Assembly (NCBI GenBank): GCA_963662865.1
Contig: OY759969.1
Location: forward strand, 1,550,001-1,614,000
Origin: JAJDYQ01 sp963662865
GTDB taxonomy: Bacteria; Pseudomonadota; Gammaproteobacteria; JAJDYQ01
Length of the DNA: 64,000 nucleotides
Direction of reading: 5' to 3'
Each line of letters begins with the position of its first letter. Positions within the stretch are counted from its first letter, which is position 1. The notes under the pieces were generated by a model. That model saw only the letters and a program-made list of their open reading frames with translations. It did no database searches and was not told the origin of the DNA. This document shows, in pieces, positions 1-8,601 of this stretch. The translations under genes were made by a program, and so were the position numbers.

Positions 1-591
1 CTCACCGTCAAGATCAAGAGGTACGACTCCATCCAGAAGCGTTTGATCAACACCCCGGTCAAAGAGATTAATATAGTTCACTTCGCCTGACTTTAATTCA
101 TCCAGCTTTTCTGCAAACTCGGCAACATCCAGTCCTCGCTCCGGTTCCGCATATGGAATGTCCTCAAACCCGTCAAACGACAGCGGGGTAATCTGTCCGA
201 GCCTGACCTTGATGAGCGTGTTGCCCCGTAAATCAAGCACTCGGAGAATCCCCTGGCCACGGGTAATATCGTTAAAACTCAGCAGGAAGCGGTTAAGGCG
301 GTCCGTTCCGGAATCGAAGTCAGCCGGTAAGCGGCCCTGACTAGCCGCTTGCAATACAGGCAGATAGCGGCGCATGGCCGGGGAATTGGCGATTTGCAGA
401 ACAATACCGCGTTCGTAAGACAGACTTCGTTCAATACCAACGCTTATATTACTCAAAGAGGCATGAATTTCCTGACGTATCTGCTCACGATACAGCCGCT
501 CGCCATAAATAGTTAACCCGAACATGAGTAATGTCAGCGGCAGAACAGCACTGATTGCTATCCACCAGAAAAAGCTTTGCTGTAAGCGCAT
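1..591 (-). CDS. Membrane-anchored sensor protein, N-terminal part (runs off the left edge)
   Basis: Only the first 197 codons are visible; the gene continues beyond base 1. The start is the ATG whose first base is 591, preceded by the purine-rich AGGTAGGT. Residues 7-29 are one strongly hydrophobic membrane segment directly after a short N-terminus. The following roughly 165 residues start helical and become mixed, as in periplasmic sensing domains of the Cache type. No kinase, GGDEF or chemoreceptor motif lies in the visible part, so the output is unknown. The gene diverges from the 63-residue gene at 786. Family assignment is inference; that it is a membrane-anchored protein is fairly sure. 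Confidence 0.6.
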   Translation of the reverse strand, partial: MRLQQSFFWWIAISAVLPLTLLMFGLTIYGERLYREQIRQEIHASLSNISVGIERSLSYERGIVLQIANSPAMRRYLPVLQAASQGRLPADFDSGTDRLNRFLLSFNDITRGQGILRVLDLRGNTLIKVRLGQITPLSFDGFEDIPYAEPERGLDVAEFAEKLDELKSGEVNYINLFDRGVDQTLLDGVVPLDLDGE

Positions 592-680
592 ACCTACCTG
601 TGGTTTGAATACAACCCGATTGTAACCATGCCTTACCCCACGTACAGGCCAGAACCCTTGCTACCCTACACTAACTTTAA

Positions 681-707
681 GGCAGGCGGTAAAATTACCC
701 GCCTGCC
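681..707. promoter_or_regulatory. Strong hairpin in the divergent intergenic region
   Basis: Bases 681-692 pair with 695-707, leaving a two-base loop and one bulged C. The outer arms are GGCAGGCG and CGCCTGCC. It lies between two divergent genes (starts at 591 and 786), so it cannot be the terminator of a gene inside the window. A short TTT follows three bases later. It may act as an operator, an attenuator in the leader of the 786 gene, or a terminator of a short RNA; the sequence does not decide. Confidence 0.5.
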
Positions 708-785
708 TGCTTTACATATTATGGATTAAATAGCGTGTAGAATGCCGGGTTCCGAAGCGACAGGGCAACTGAGGAGGTAACTGAT

Positions 786-977
786 ATGTCGATTCTTTCC
801 TGGCTGGGGATCAGGCAGCGCTTCATGCGGCGCAGCGCACTTGATGAATTCAACGAATTCATCAAGGAGGAAAAAACTCTCCAGCGTGGCACAGACAATC
901 ACTTTGACGAACAGCAGTTCGATAAGGCCGTTGACCTGATTCGTGACCGTCTGAAAAAGCGAGGGTACAAACCATGA
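786..977 (+). CDS. Small protein of unknown function coupled to the downstream ATPase
   Basis: A 63-residue protein with a strong ribosome-binding site (GAGGAGGT, seven bases before the ATG). Its stop codon overlaps the start of the next gene in the arrangement ATGA (974-977), so the two are probably translationally coupled. It is charged and predicted helical, with no membrane segment, cysteine cluster or recognisable domain. I do not recognise the family. Its position suggests a partner or regulator of the Rad50-like ATPase, produced in a fixed ratio to it. That role is inference; that it is a real gene is supported by the ribosome-binding site and the overlap. Confidence 0.75.
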   Translation: MSILSWLGIRQRFMRRSALDEFNEFIKEEKTLQRGTDNHFDEQQFDKAVDLIRDRLKKRGYKP

Positions 978-3238
978 TACTGAAAAATCTGCGGGCGCAG
1001 AACGTACTCAAGTACGCCCATCTGGTTCTGAGTGAAATACCGGAAAAGGGCCTTATAGCGATTTCCGGGCGCAATGAATCAGGCAAAACAGCCATTGTTG
1101 AATCCATCTGCTTTGCACTGTTCGGCCGCACTTTTTCCGTTCCGGAAAACAAACTGGAACAAATCATCCGCTGGAAAGAATCGAGCTGTCAGGTCGAACT
1201 GCAATTTAAGGGCAGGGACAACGAAACCTATCGAGTAGAACGTTCCCTCAATCACAAAGGCACCCATGCCGCGCAGATGTTTCGTGAAAATGAAGAAGAG
1301 CCATTTGTCTCCGGTCCGCACTCCGTTAATGAAGCGGTATATGAAGTATGTGACTTTGACTTTTCGCAATACCTTGATGCCCTGTATCTGGCCCAGCGTG
1401 AAATCTCGACACCGCACTCCCAGAGTGAAACGATTAAAGCCATCGCCGGAGCAACTGACCTGGAAGAAATCCTGGATGAACTGAAATGCGATATCGAGTA
1501 TGAAAAAAACCGCATCCACAGTCTGGACGCCGATGTAAGCGAAACGGTACGGCAGATTAACGAACTCAATATATCCAATCAGGCGCTGGAAAATATCGAA
1601 CAGGAGCGGCGCACACTGAATGACCGCACCCATGAAGCGGAACAGGCTGCCCGCTCTCTCGACACCACAGCAGATAATATTCAGGCTGGCTGCTCCAGGG
1701 TTCAGACTGCGGGCAAAGCCATCGCAACGACACATATTGATACATCGCTGAAAGACTGGACAGACATGATTGACGAGTTGGATTCCCAGATCAGTACCAT
1801 GCGCGATTCCTGTGAAGGCATCGAAACCGACAGCGACCTGTGTGCCGAGCAAAGCAAACTCCATCAGCAGGTCACCGAGCTCGGCAACCGCCTTGATGCC
1901 TTTGCAGATGTTCAGGATCGTATGGACGCCTACCGGGCGCAACTAGCCTCATTGCTTGATGAGGGCGATACCAACCACGAAGAGCTCGGTACGGAAAGAC
2001 CCCTGCCCGGACAACAGAAAGATATCAGCAGGCAGATTCGTCGGATAACCCTTAAAAATGTGGCCTGCCAGTTCGGAATTCTGTCGCTGACCATCATTAC
2101 ACTGGGCAACCTGTTCGTCTGGTTCCAGTCCAGTACCACATTCGACCCGGCTGCCACGGAATGGCTGCACGGCACCCTTGATCAACTGGCAGGTGCCTGG
2201 AGCAGGCATTTCGTGCAAATATCGCACATGACTGCAACAGTTTTCGCCATAGCAACCGGCATACTGGTATTTTATTCCATGGCTTTCAGCCAACGCATCC
2301 GCGAGCTGAAAAAACAACGGGACACATTGCGGGAGCGCATTGATGATCTACAGACTCGGGCAAGGCTCATAGATGATTCCGATACCCGACCGCTTCCGGA
2401 GCTGATTGCTGGCCTAGAGAAGCTTCATAATGCAGGCATCTCCCAGCGGCTGACAATCTTTACCCAGGGCATGGGGTTCCCGTTCGTAAACCAACCGGCC
2501 CTGACCACGGAGCAGGACAGGTTACTGGATATGCTGAACATCTGTATGAACAGTGTGAGCGATCTCCGTGAGTCAATCGCTATCGAAATTGGACGCCATC
2601 AACGCATCATCGAAGAATCGCATGAACGGACCGAAGAGCTGAATGCGGAACAAGAAGACATCCGTCAACGCCGAGAGGAAATCAGCCAGCTTCGGGAACA
2701 GGTTGACAACATGGCAACCCGGAAGATACGCCATGAGGAGCATATCAGGACATTGGAACTCTCCCGGCACCTGATCAGGGGAACCTGCCGTAACATCTAC
2801 AACCGGTTCAATCAGGTATTAAGTAAATATACCGGCATGGTCATGCCTAAGCTGACAGATGGTCGCTATAAACAAATGCAGATTGCAGATGATCTCAGCG
2901 TCCGTGTTTTCTCACAGGACAAAAATGACTTTGGCGAACTGGAAGAGTTTTCCAGCGGCACACAACGTCAGATGTTACTGGCTGTCCGCTTGGCGATGTC
3001 GAAGGCACTCATTGAGGCCGCCGAACAAGGGAAACAGTTTATTATTCTGGACGAACCATTTGCCTTCTTTGACCGTGAACGTGTACGTGCAACACTGGAC
3101 GCCTTGCCAAAGGTAGATAAAAACCTGGATCAGATCTGGATTATCACGCAGGAATTTACCGACACAAAGCCATTTGCTCTGCATATTGAGTGCTCGCGTG
3201 ATAGCGATGAATTAATCATTGGCCAGTTCGGCCAATAA
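974..3238 (+). CDS. Rad50/SbcC-like AAA ATPase with two central membrane segments
   Basis: A 754-residue SMC/Rad50-type ATPase. The P-loop GRNESGKT is at residues 32-39. The ABC signature FSSGTQRQ (about 659) and Walker B FIILDEPFAFFD (about 689) are at the C-terminus, so the two halves of one nucleotide-binding domain sit at opposite ends of a long coiled-coil region. Instead of a zinc hook (no CxxC), the middle has two hydrophobic segments at about 363-383 and 419-440 separated by a short loop. That topology would anchor the apex of the coiled coil in the membrane with both ends in the cytoplasm. Such chimeras are annotated as AAA family ATPases of unknown role. No SbcD-like nuclease is adjacent; the only partner is the 63-residue protein upstream. 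DNA, nucleoid or envelope tasks are all possible. Confidence 0.85.
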   Translation: MILKNLRAQNVLKYAHLVLSEIPEKGLIAISGRNESGKTAIVESICFALFGRTFSVPENKLEQIIRWKESSCQVELQFKGRDNETYRVERSLNHKGTHAAQMFRENEEEPFVSGPHSVNEAVYEVCDFDFSQYLDALYLAQREISTPHSQSETIKAIAGATDLEEILDELKCDIEYEKNRIHSLDADVSETVRQINELNISNQALENIEQERRTLNDRTHEAEQAARSLDTTADNIQAGCSRVQTAGKAIATTHIDTSLKDWTDMIDELDSQISTMRDSCEGIETDSDLCAEQSKLHQQVTELGNRLDAFADVQDRMDAYRAQLASLLDEGDTNHEELGTERPLPGQQKDISRQIRRITLKNVACQFGILSLTIITLGNLFVWFQSSTTFDPAATEWLHGTLDQLAGAWSRHFVQISHMTATVFAIATGILVFYSMAFSQRIRELKKQRDTLRERIDDLQTRARLIDDSDTRPLPELIAGLEKLHNAGISQRLTIFTQGMGFPFVNQPALTTEQDRLLDMLNICMNSVSDLRESIAIEIGRHQRIIEESHERTEELNAEQEDIRQRREEISQLREQVDNMATRKIRHEEHIRTLELSRHLIRGTCRNIYNRFNQVLSKYTGMVMPKLTDGRYKQMQIADDLSVRVFSQDKNDFGELEEFSSGTQRQMLLAVRLAMSKALIEAAEQGKQFIILDEPFAFFDRERVRATLDALPKVDKNLDQIWIITQEFTDTKPFALHIECSRDSDELIIGQFGQ

Positions 3239-3249
3239 TCGGAGGAATC

Positions 3250-3387
3250 ATGATGAAAACGAGACTGACTGCCATTATGCTTTTCACTATCCTGGCCATC
3301 GGTGGCTGCGGACAAAAGGGCGACCTCTACAGAACCGCCGAAATACCGCCCCCCCATATGGAACAGGCTGAAGAAAAGCAGCACTGA
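3250..3387 (+). CDS. lptM: LptM (YifL)-type small lipoprotein
   Basis: A 45-residue lipoprotein, not much more than a signal peptide plus tail. A hydrophobic stretch ends in the lipobox-like AIGGC, followed by GQKGDLY, the hallmark of the YifL/LptM family (usually CGxKGPLY). The mature protein would be about 26 residues with a proline-rich tail. In Escherichia coli LptM assists assembly of the LPS translocon LptD/E in the outer membrane. The gene sits four bases upstream of lysA, its usual neighbour in gammaproteobacteria. Translation can start at either of two adjacent ATG codons (3250 or 3253); a GGAGG lies just upstream. Confidence 0.9.
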   Translation: MMKTRLTAIMLFTILAIGGCGQKGDLYRTAEIPPPHMEQAEEKQH

Positions 3388-3391
3388 CATC

Positions 3392-4636
3392 ATGGATTTC
3401 TTCAGCCGCATTGACGGCGTGCTGCATACCGAACAGGTGCCCCTGACCGAAATAGCCGCGAAATTTGGTACACCGGCTTATATCTACTCCCGGGCCACGA
3501 TAGAAAGACACTGGCATGCCTTTAATGACGCGCTCGGAGCCCACTCGCACCTGATCTGCTATGCAGTTAAGGCCAACTCCAATCTGGCCATACTGAATCT
3601 CATGGCACAAATGGGTTCAGGGTTTGATATCGTCTCGGTTGGAGAGCTGGAGCGCGTCATTGCTGCGAAAGGCGACCCCGGCAAAGTCGTATTCTCCGGT
3701 ATTGGCAAGCGGGCCGATGAAATTGAACGTGCGCTGGAGGTCGGCATTCGCTGCTTTAACGTCGAATCCGATGCCGAGCTGGACCGTATTAATGACATTG
3801 CCCTGTCTAACGGTACGCGAGCCCCCATATCCATACGAATCAACCCGGACATAGATGCCGGAACCCACCCCTACATCTCGACGGGACTGAAAACGAACAA
3901 GTTCGGTGTCGATATTGATACCGCTTTACAGACCTACCGTCGCGCCAGAGAAATGCAGGGCCTGAAGATCACAGGACTGGATTGCCATATTGGGTCACAG
4001 ATCATCGAGCTGTCGCCTTTTGTCGATGCACTGGACCGTATGCTGGTGCTGGCTGACAGGCTTGAAGCTGACAACATCGGATTGAAACATCTGAATCTTG
4101 GTGGAGGATTGGGCATTCCCTACAACGGCGAGACCCCCCCCCTGCCCGCCGAATATACCAGGACCTTACTGGAAAAGCTGAAGCACACTGACCATGAAAT
4201 AATCCTGGAGCCCGGTCGGGCCATTATGGGAAATGCCGGCGTCATGCTGACCAGAGTCGAGTTTCTGAAACATGGTGGGGGGAGGGACTTTGCTATAGTT
4301 GACGCAGCAATGAATGATCTGATGCGCCCCGCCCTGTATCAGGCCTGGCAATCTATCGAATCCGTCGTATCAAAAGGCATAGCTGGCAAAAAGTGGGAAA
4401 TTGTTGGTCCGATCTGCGAAACCAGCGATTTCCTCGGCAAGGACCGCGAACTGGCTATCGAAACCGGTGATCTGCTGTGTGTCCGCTCCGCCGGTGCCTA
4501 TGGCTTCTCCATGGCCTCTCAGTATAACTCTCGCCCACGCGCCGTTGAGATCATGGTAAACAGGGAACAGGCGCATATCATCCGGGAGAGAGAAACAGTC
4601 GAATCATTATATGAAGGTGAAACTCTGCTGCCCTGA
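3392..4636 (+). CDS. lysA: Diaminopimelate decarboxylase
   Basis: Last step of lysine synthesis: decarboxylation of meso-diaminopimelate, dependent on pyridoxal phosphate. The 414-residue length is normal for LysA. The cofactor lysine is K60 in CYAVKAN. Other family motifs are DCHIGSQI, the glycine-rich GGGLGIPY, EPGRAIMGNAG and GPICETSDF with the catalytic cysteine. An open frame extends upstream to 3302, but the ATG at 3392 gives the standard N-terminus and follows lptM by four bases. A run of nine cytosines lies inside the gene around 4134-4142 and is read in frame. dapF, which often follows lysA, is absent; an insertion element starts 88 bases downstream. Confidence 0.97.
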   Translation: MDFFSRIDGVLHTEQVPLTEIAAKFGTPAYIYSRATIERHWHAFNDALGAHSHLICYAVKANSNLAILNLMAQMGSGFDIVSVGELERVIAAKGDPGKVVFSGIGKRADEIERALEVGIRCFNVESDAELDRINDIALSNGTRAPISIRINPDIDAGTHPYISTGLKTNKFGVDIDTALQTYRRAREMQGLKITGLDCHIGSQIIELSPFVDALDRMLVLADRLEADNIGLKHLNLGGGLGIPYNGETPPLPAEYTRTLLEKLKHTDHEIILEPGRAIMGNAGVMLTRVEFLKHGGGRDFAIVDAAMNDLMRPALYQAWQSIESVVSKGIAGKKWEIVGPICETSDFLGKDRELAIETGDLLCVRSAGAYGFSMASQYNSRPRAVEIMVNREQAHIIRERETVESLYEGETLLP

Positions 4637-4724
4637 ACCACCGTATCCCCTGTTCACTTGCCCGAATACTGAAGAGTGATGCGAAATATGAGTGCGCATA
4701 TCCGCTCATAAGCGAGCAAAATTA

Positions 4725-4741
4725 GGGAATTATATACTTAA
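4725..4741 (+). repeat. Left terminal inverted repeat of the IS1595-type element
   Basis: GGGAATTATATACTTAA, exactly complementary to 5471-5487. The transposase stop codon (4730-4732, minus strand) lies inside this repeat. Confidence 0.9.
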
Positions 4742-5401
4742 TTGCACTAATTTATGCTGGTATCGGATTAGTCCCCTGTAACCCTGATGTTCGTCCGTGT
4801 AAACTGTTGCTCCTGCGGCCACTTCATTGTTCACATGATGGTGCAATGTCTTTTTGTCGGTTGCCTGGATCGGCATTGCCCGGACAGGCCCGCCACGTTC
4901 GCGCATTCCAAGAACTGCTTGTTTGCCTACAGCGCCGCGTCCAGCACGTAACCGCTTGCTGGCGTGTTTATTGCGTTCCTTGCCACCAATGTAAGTTTCA
5001 TCTATTTCCACTTCGCCGTTCAGAGGTGATTTTCCGTCCGTACAGGCTTCACGAATTCGATTCGCCAAAAACCAAGCGGTTTTTTGAGTAACTCCCAATT
5101 CTTTGGCAAACTGGACGCTGGATATCCCCTTCCTGGCCGTAGTCATCATGTAGATGGCTAATAGCCAAGTTTGCAAAGGCAAGCGGGATGTTTCCATTAC
5201 CGTGCCCGTTCGGGCACTGAACCGCTCTTTGCATTCAGCGCATTTATACCCCATTCCCCCAGATAGGACATAAACTTTGGAATGCCCGCAATGCGGACAA
5301 ACAGGCTGATCGTTCCATCGTTCCTGTACAATGAATTTTCTACAAGTTTCCTCGTCCTGGAATCTCTTGTAGAATTCGGGAATACTCATCTGGTCTTTCA
5401 T
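4730..5401 (-). pseudogene. IS1595-family transposase, C-terminally truncated
   Basis: The reading frame encodes about 223 residues from the ATG at 5401, which follows GAGGTG at good spacing; another ATG at 5419 would add six. A zinc-finger module (C41, C44, C60, C63 counted from the longer start) is followed by a helix-turn-helix region and the start of the DDE domain. The first two acidic residues are visible: D140 in EIDETYIGG and D209 in VYTDEHQGY. The protein then ends within 20 residues because the frame enters the left inverted repeat. Full-length relatives continue for roughly 80 more residues carrying the third catalytic residue. The product is therefore expected to be inactive unless complemented. 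Confidence 0.85.
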
Positions 5402-5470
5402 CTTGTCACCTCTAACCATTGGTACTTAATTGCACCCAATTAGGCAGCGGAGTCAAGCATTTTGTACAAT

Positions 5471-5487
5471 TTAAGTATATAATTCCC
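5471..5487 (-). repeat. Right terminal inverted repeat of the IS1595-type element
   Basis: TTAAGTATATAATTCCC, the exact reverse complement of 4725-4741. Confidence 0.9.
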
Positions 5488-5611
5488 ATTATGTTACAGG
5501 TCACAACGGCCGGTACCGGCTTCAGATGGCATTGCCGGGGACAGCGATTTCTGGTTTGCCGGTACTGGGGGGCGATGTTTGCGGCCATTCCCGGTATGTA
5601 TTGGAGTTCTG

Positions 5612-6418
5612 ATGAGGCTGTTTCTCGCCAGCCCGTTTAACGAAATCTGGGATGACCCGTTTACCGATGCCTTTGCTATTAAAGGTGAGATCTATCGAGA
5701 TATGGGGAATCGCCATACCTCCCGGTTTGAGGTGGGTGAGAGGGGCTATTTTATCAAGACCCATACCGGTGTTGGTCTCAGTGAAATCCTGAAAAATCTG
5801 TTGTGCCTGCGGCTGCCTGTGCTGGGTGCCACCAATGAGTACCGGGCGATCAACCGGCTGCACGATATTGGTCTGGATACCATGCAGGTGGCCGGGTTTG
5901 GCTGCACCGGGCTTAATCCCACAACCCAAAGGTCGTTTCTGGTAACTGTGGCCCTGGAACCCACCGAGGCTCTGGATGAGTTCCTGTCACCTGAAAAGCT
6001 CCGGGCCATGGGTGTCAGGAACCGCCGTGCGCTGATCCGGAAGCTGGCAGAGATTTCTCGCGTCATGCACTATCACGGCCTCAATCACCGGGATTATTAT
6101 CTCTGCCATTTTTTGCTGGATACCCGACCCCAATACCAGCAAACACCGTTGCACGAGCGGCCAATCTACCTGATTGATCTGCATCGGATGCAAATTCGCA
6201 AACGCACCCCTGACCGCTGGCGACGCAAGGATCTGGCGGGGCTTTTGTACTCGGCCCGGATGGTTGGCTTTGACCGGCGCGACGCCCTGGCGTTTGTGCG
6301 TCAGTATGATGGCAGGCCATTGGCCGATAGTTTGAAGCACCCGCGCTTCTGGCAGGATATTCTCCAGGATGCGGACAAGCTCCGTACCAAGGGACAGCGC
6401 AAGGGTTATCATGGCTAG
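5612..6418 (+). CDS. rfaP: Lipopolysaccharide core heptose(I) kinase
   Basis: Predicted WaaP/RfaP, the cytoplasmic kinase that phosphorylates the first heptose of the LPS inner core. The 268-residue protein has the family blocks in order: YFIKTHTGVGLSEILKNLL with the ATP-contacting lysine, LRLPVLGATNEY, NHRDYYLCHFLL with the catalytic aspartate, and IDLHRMQIRKRTPDRWRRKD near the metal site. The open frame starts at 5579, but the ATG at 5612 is preceded by GGAG at suitable spacing and matches the family N-terminus. The gene lies immediately beyond the IS element, so its original upstream neighbours may have been displaced. Confidence 0.93.
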   Translation: MRLFLASPFNEIWDDPFTDAFAIKGEIYRDMGNRHTSRFEVGERGYFIKTHTGVGLSEILKNLLCLRLPVLGATNEYRAINRLHDIGLDTMQVAGFGCTGLNPTTQRSFLVTVALEPTEALDEFLSPEKLRAMGVRNRRALIRKLAEISRVMHYHGLNHRDYYLCHFLLDTRPQYQQTPLHERPIYLIDLHRMQIRKRTPDRWRRKDLAGLLYSARMVGFDRRDALAFVRQYDGRPLADSLKHPRFWQDILQDADKLRTKGQRKGYHG

Positions 6419-6640
6419 TCGACATTGAGGTTCAGTGGTTGGTCGCGCCGGATACATTGGCCCCGGAAGCCCGGACCTGCCATTCCTGATCGTGGAAAAT
6501 GTGTCAGCCGATCGGCGGGCCAACTACCATTGAGTATCGTGGCTCCCCGCTATAACCGCCCACACTTTGGATCGGACGCTGGTTACCGCTCTTTCCTGCT
6601 AGAATGGCGCGTATATTGTCATTCTTTTAATTCATTGTTC

Positions 6641-7924
6641 ATGCGCGTCAATCTACAGTTTTCAGGGTGTCGGCTTAATGAGGCGGAGTTGCAGCGCTGG
6701 GCATCCGATTTCGAAGCGTGCGGACATGAGATTATCCGGGGTGTCGATGACGCGGATGTGGTGGTGGTGAATACCTGCGCCGTTACCGGCGAGGCCGGAC
6801 GAAAGTCCCGGCAGATGATTCGCCGCGCCCGGAAAAATAATCCTCGGGCAAAGCTCGTTGTCAGTGGCTGCTATGCAACGCTTGAGCAGCAGAAAACCGC
6901 AGAAATCGAGAGAGTGGATCTGGTGGTCACCAACCGGGACAAAGATCACCTGGTTGCAAGGGCGCATACGCAGTTGCATCTGCGGCGGGATTTGCCGGTA
7001 TCGGTGCAGCTATCGGATGAGCAGGCGCTTTCCCGGCGCGGGCGCTGCAGGGCGTTTATCAAGGTGCAGGATGGTTGCCGCTGGCGTTGCAGCTATTGCA
7101 TTGTCACTGTGGCGCGGGGCAAGGAGCGAAGCACGCCTGTCGGTCGGATCGTTGAGCAGATCAATCGGCAGATTGAAAATGGTGTGCAGGAGGTCGTCCT
7201 GACCGGCGTTCATCTGGGTGGTTATGGCGGCGATAGCGGCAGTAGTTTATATGAGCTGACGCGCTCGATACTGGCTGATACCGAGGTGCGCCGATTACGC
7301 TTTGGTTCGCTGGAACCCTGGGATCTGCACGAGGACTTTTTTGCCCTGTTTGCGGACCGGCGGCTCATGCCGCATCTGCATCTGCCGCTGCAAAGCGGTT
7401 CGGATACGGTGTTAAAGCGAATGGCGCGCCGTTGCAGACGCCGGGATTTTGCCGATCTGGTGGAGACAGCTCGTTCGGCCATCCCTGATTTTAACGTGAC
7501 AACCGATATTATTGTGGGTTTTCCGGGAGAAACCCGGGCGGAATGGCGGGAGGGTTATGAGTTCATTGAAAACATCGGCTTTGGGCATATCCATATCTTC
7601 CCGTTTTCAGCCCGCGAAGGTACCCGGGCGACCGGTTTGCCGGACAGGGTGCCGAGCGAGATCATCAGGCAAAGGTCCCGGCAGTTGCATCGGTTGTCGG
7701 ACCGTATGAGAGACGATTTTATGCTGAAAAACGAAGGAAATGAATGTGAGGTATTGCTTGAGGATAATAAACGCACGCTACAGGACGGTACTTTTGTCTA
7801 TTCGGGATATACGCGCAATTATCTGAGGGTTGAGTATGTCGCCAAGGGTGATGGCCTGGGTAACCGTATTGCAAGGGGGTGTCTGGCCGTGGCGGGCGGG
7901 AGGCCGATACTGGTCTGCACTTAA
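6641..7924 (+). CDS. mtaB: tRNA (N6-threonylcarbamoyladenosine(37)-C2)-methylthiotransferase MtaB-like
   Basis: A 427-residue radical SAM methylthiotransferase of the MiaB/RimO/MtaB family. The N-terminal UPF0004 domain starts RVNLQFSGCRLNEAE and carries three cysteines for one iron-sulfur cluster (in SGCRLN, NTCAVT and SGCYAT). The radical SAM motif C146-x3-C150-x2-C153 follows, and a TRAM-like domain closes the protein. The sequence SGCRLNEAE fits MtaB better than MiaB; MtaB converts t6A37 to ms2t6A37 in tRNAs reading ANN codons. The open frame reaches back to 6425, but only the ATG at 6641 gives a family-like N-terminus. Its ribosome-binding site is weak. Confidence 0.88.
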   Translation: MRVNLQFSGCRLNEAELQRWASDFEACGHEIIRGVDDADVVVVNTCAVTGEAGRKSRQMIRRARKNNPRAKLVVSGCYATLEQQKTAEIERVDLVVTNRDKDHLVARAHTQLHLRRDLPVSVQLSDEQALSRRGRCRAFIKVQDGCRWRCSYCIVTVARGKERSTPVGRIVEQINRQIENGVQEVVLTGVHLGGYGGDSGSSLYELTRSILADTEVRRLRFGSLEPWDLHEDFFALFADRRLMPHLHLPLQSGSDTVLKRMARRCRRRDFADLVETARSAIPDFNVTTDIIVGFPGETRAEWREGYEFIENIGFGHIHIFPFSAREGTRATGLPDRVPSEIIRQRSRQLHRLSDRMRDDFMLKNEGNECEVLLEDNKRTLQDGTFVYSGYTRNYLRVEYVAKGDGLGNRIARGCLAVAGGRPILVCT

Positions 7925-7986
7925 GGGGATTATAAAATTATCAAGGGTTTTTTTGAATATCCGGGGCCGATGGGCATTCGTCCCGC

Positions 7987-8601
7987 TCAGACACCGATGA
8001 CCGGCTGCATGGCTTGATGATCCCGAATGAGATTCAGGGCCTGGGATAACAGGCTTTTTCCCGGTTCTGTGCGATGCCATGTAGAAACACCAGAAGAATG
8101 AGGGAGTGGGATACAGTCGGCTTTTCCGGTCGGGGTATCGACTTCAATTTTTCGTCCCACGACTTCGATAAGCCTGTCGAAGTCCAAAAATTGCTGAATC
8201 GCCAGCTTGCCAACTGGAATGATTAATTCGGGTTGCAGGAGCTTGAATTCCTTGTCCAGCCATTTTCTGCATTGCGCTATCTCGGTTTTCCCGGGAACAC
8301 GGTCGCCGCCTTTTGGATTTTTGCCGGGGAAACAACGGCATACGGCGGCCATGTATATCTGGTTACGGAAGTTTTCCTCCGCTATGCCGATTGAGGCGTA
8401 CCATGAGAACAGCGTCTTGCCCGCCGTCCAGCCAAAGGGTTTGCCAACGCGCCCTTCGTGTCTGCCCGGCGCCTGTCCGATCTGAATTACCTTGCCGGTA
8501 GCCGGTGCACCGATAATCACCGGGCCTGTCATGTGCGGGCAGGCGGTACAGCTACTCAGGCGGGCCTGATGGGCGATGATTTTCTGCCGGCTTACAGGCA
8601 C
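7987..8601 (-). CDS. Uracil-DNA glycosylase superfamily protein (family-4-like)
   Basis: A 204-residue DNA repair glycosylase. The N-terminal CTAC pair and a later CRC segment look like ligands of the [4Fe-4S] cluster found in family 4 enzymes. The active-site block IGQAPGRHEGRVGKPFGW matches the GxAPG...GxPF motif, and PLPHSSGVSTW matches the second motif (HPSG-type). It would excise uracil from DNA at the start of base-excision repair. The start overlaps the end of the zinc-binding protein gene by ten bases, so the two are probably translationally coupled, an unusual pairing. Whether it belongs to family 4 or a neighbouring class needs an alignment. Confidence 0.85.
   Translation of the reverse strand: MPVSRQKIIAHQARLSSCTACPHMTGPVIIGAPATGKVIQIGQAPGRHEGRVGKPFGWTAGKTLFSWYASIGIAEENFRNQIYMAAVCRCFPGKNPKGGDRVPGKTEIAQCRKWLDKEFKLLQPELIIPVGKLAIQQFLDFDRLIEVVGRKIEVDTPTGKADCIPLPHSSGVSTWHRTEPGKSLLSQALNLIRDHQAMQPVIGV

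Larger units (their letters stand above)
4725..5487. mobile_element. IS1595-family insertion sequence, deletion derivative with both ends intact
   Basis: The element is about 763 bases. Its ends are perfect 17-base inverted repeats, GGGAATTATATACTTAA at 4725-4741 and its complement at 5471-5487. Beyond the 17 bases the similarity continues imperfectly (TTGCAC against TTGTAC). Ends beginning GGG are usual for the IS1595 family. The only gene inside is a transposase that runs straight into the left inverted repeat and lacks its C-terminal part. The eight bases flanking each side do not match, although ATTA abuts both ends, so no clear eight-base target duplication remains. It is probably an old, non-autonomous copy. 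Confidence 0.85.

Noticed and set aside
1079..1942. 287-codon minus-strand frame inside the Rad50-like ATPase gene
   Set aside because: Antisense shadow with no family features, while the plus-strand frame has full catalytic motifs.
3302..3391. Upstream extension of lysA
   Set aside because: The extra 30 residues lie inside lptM in another frame and are not part of the LysA fold; ATG 3392 gives the standard N-terminus.
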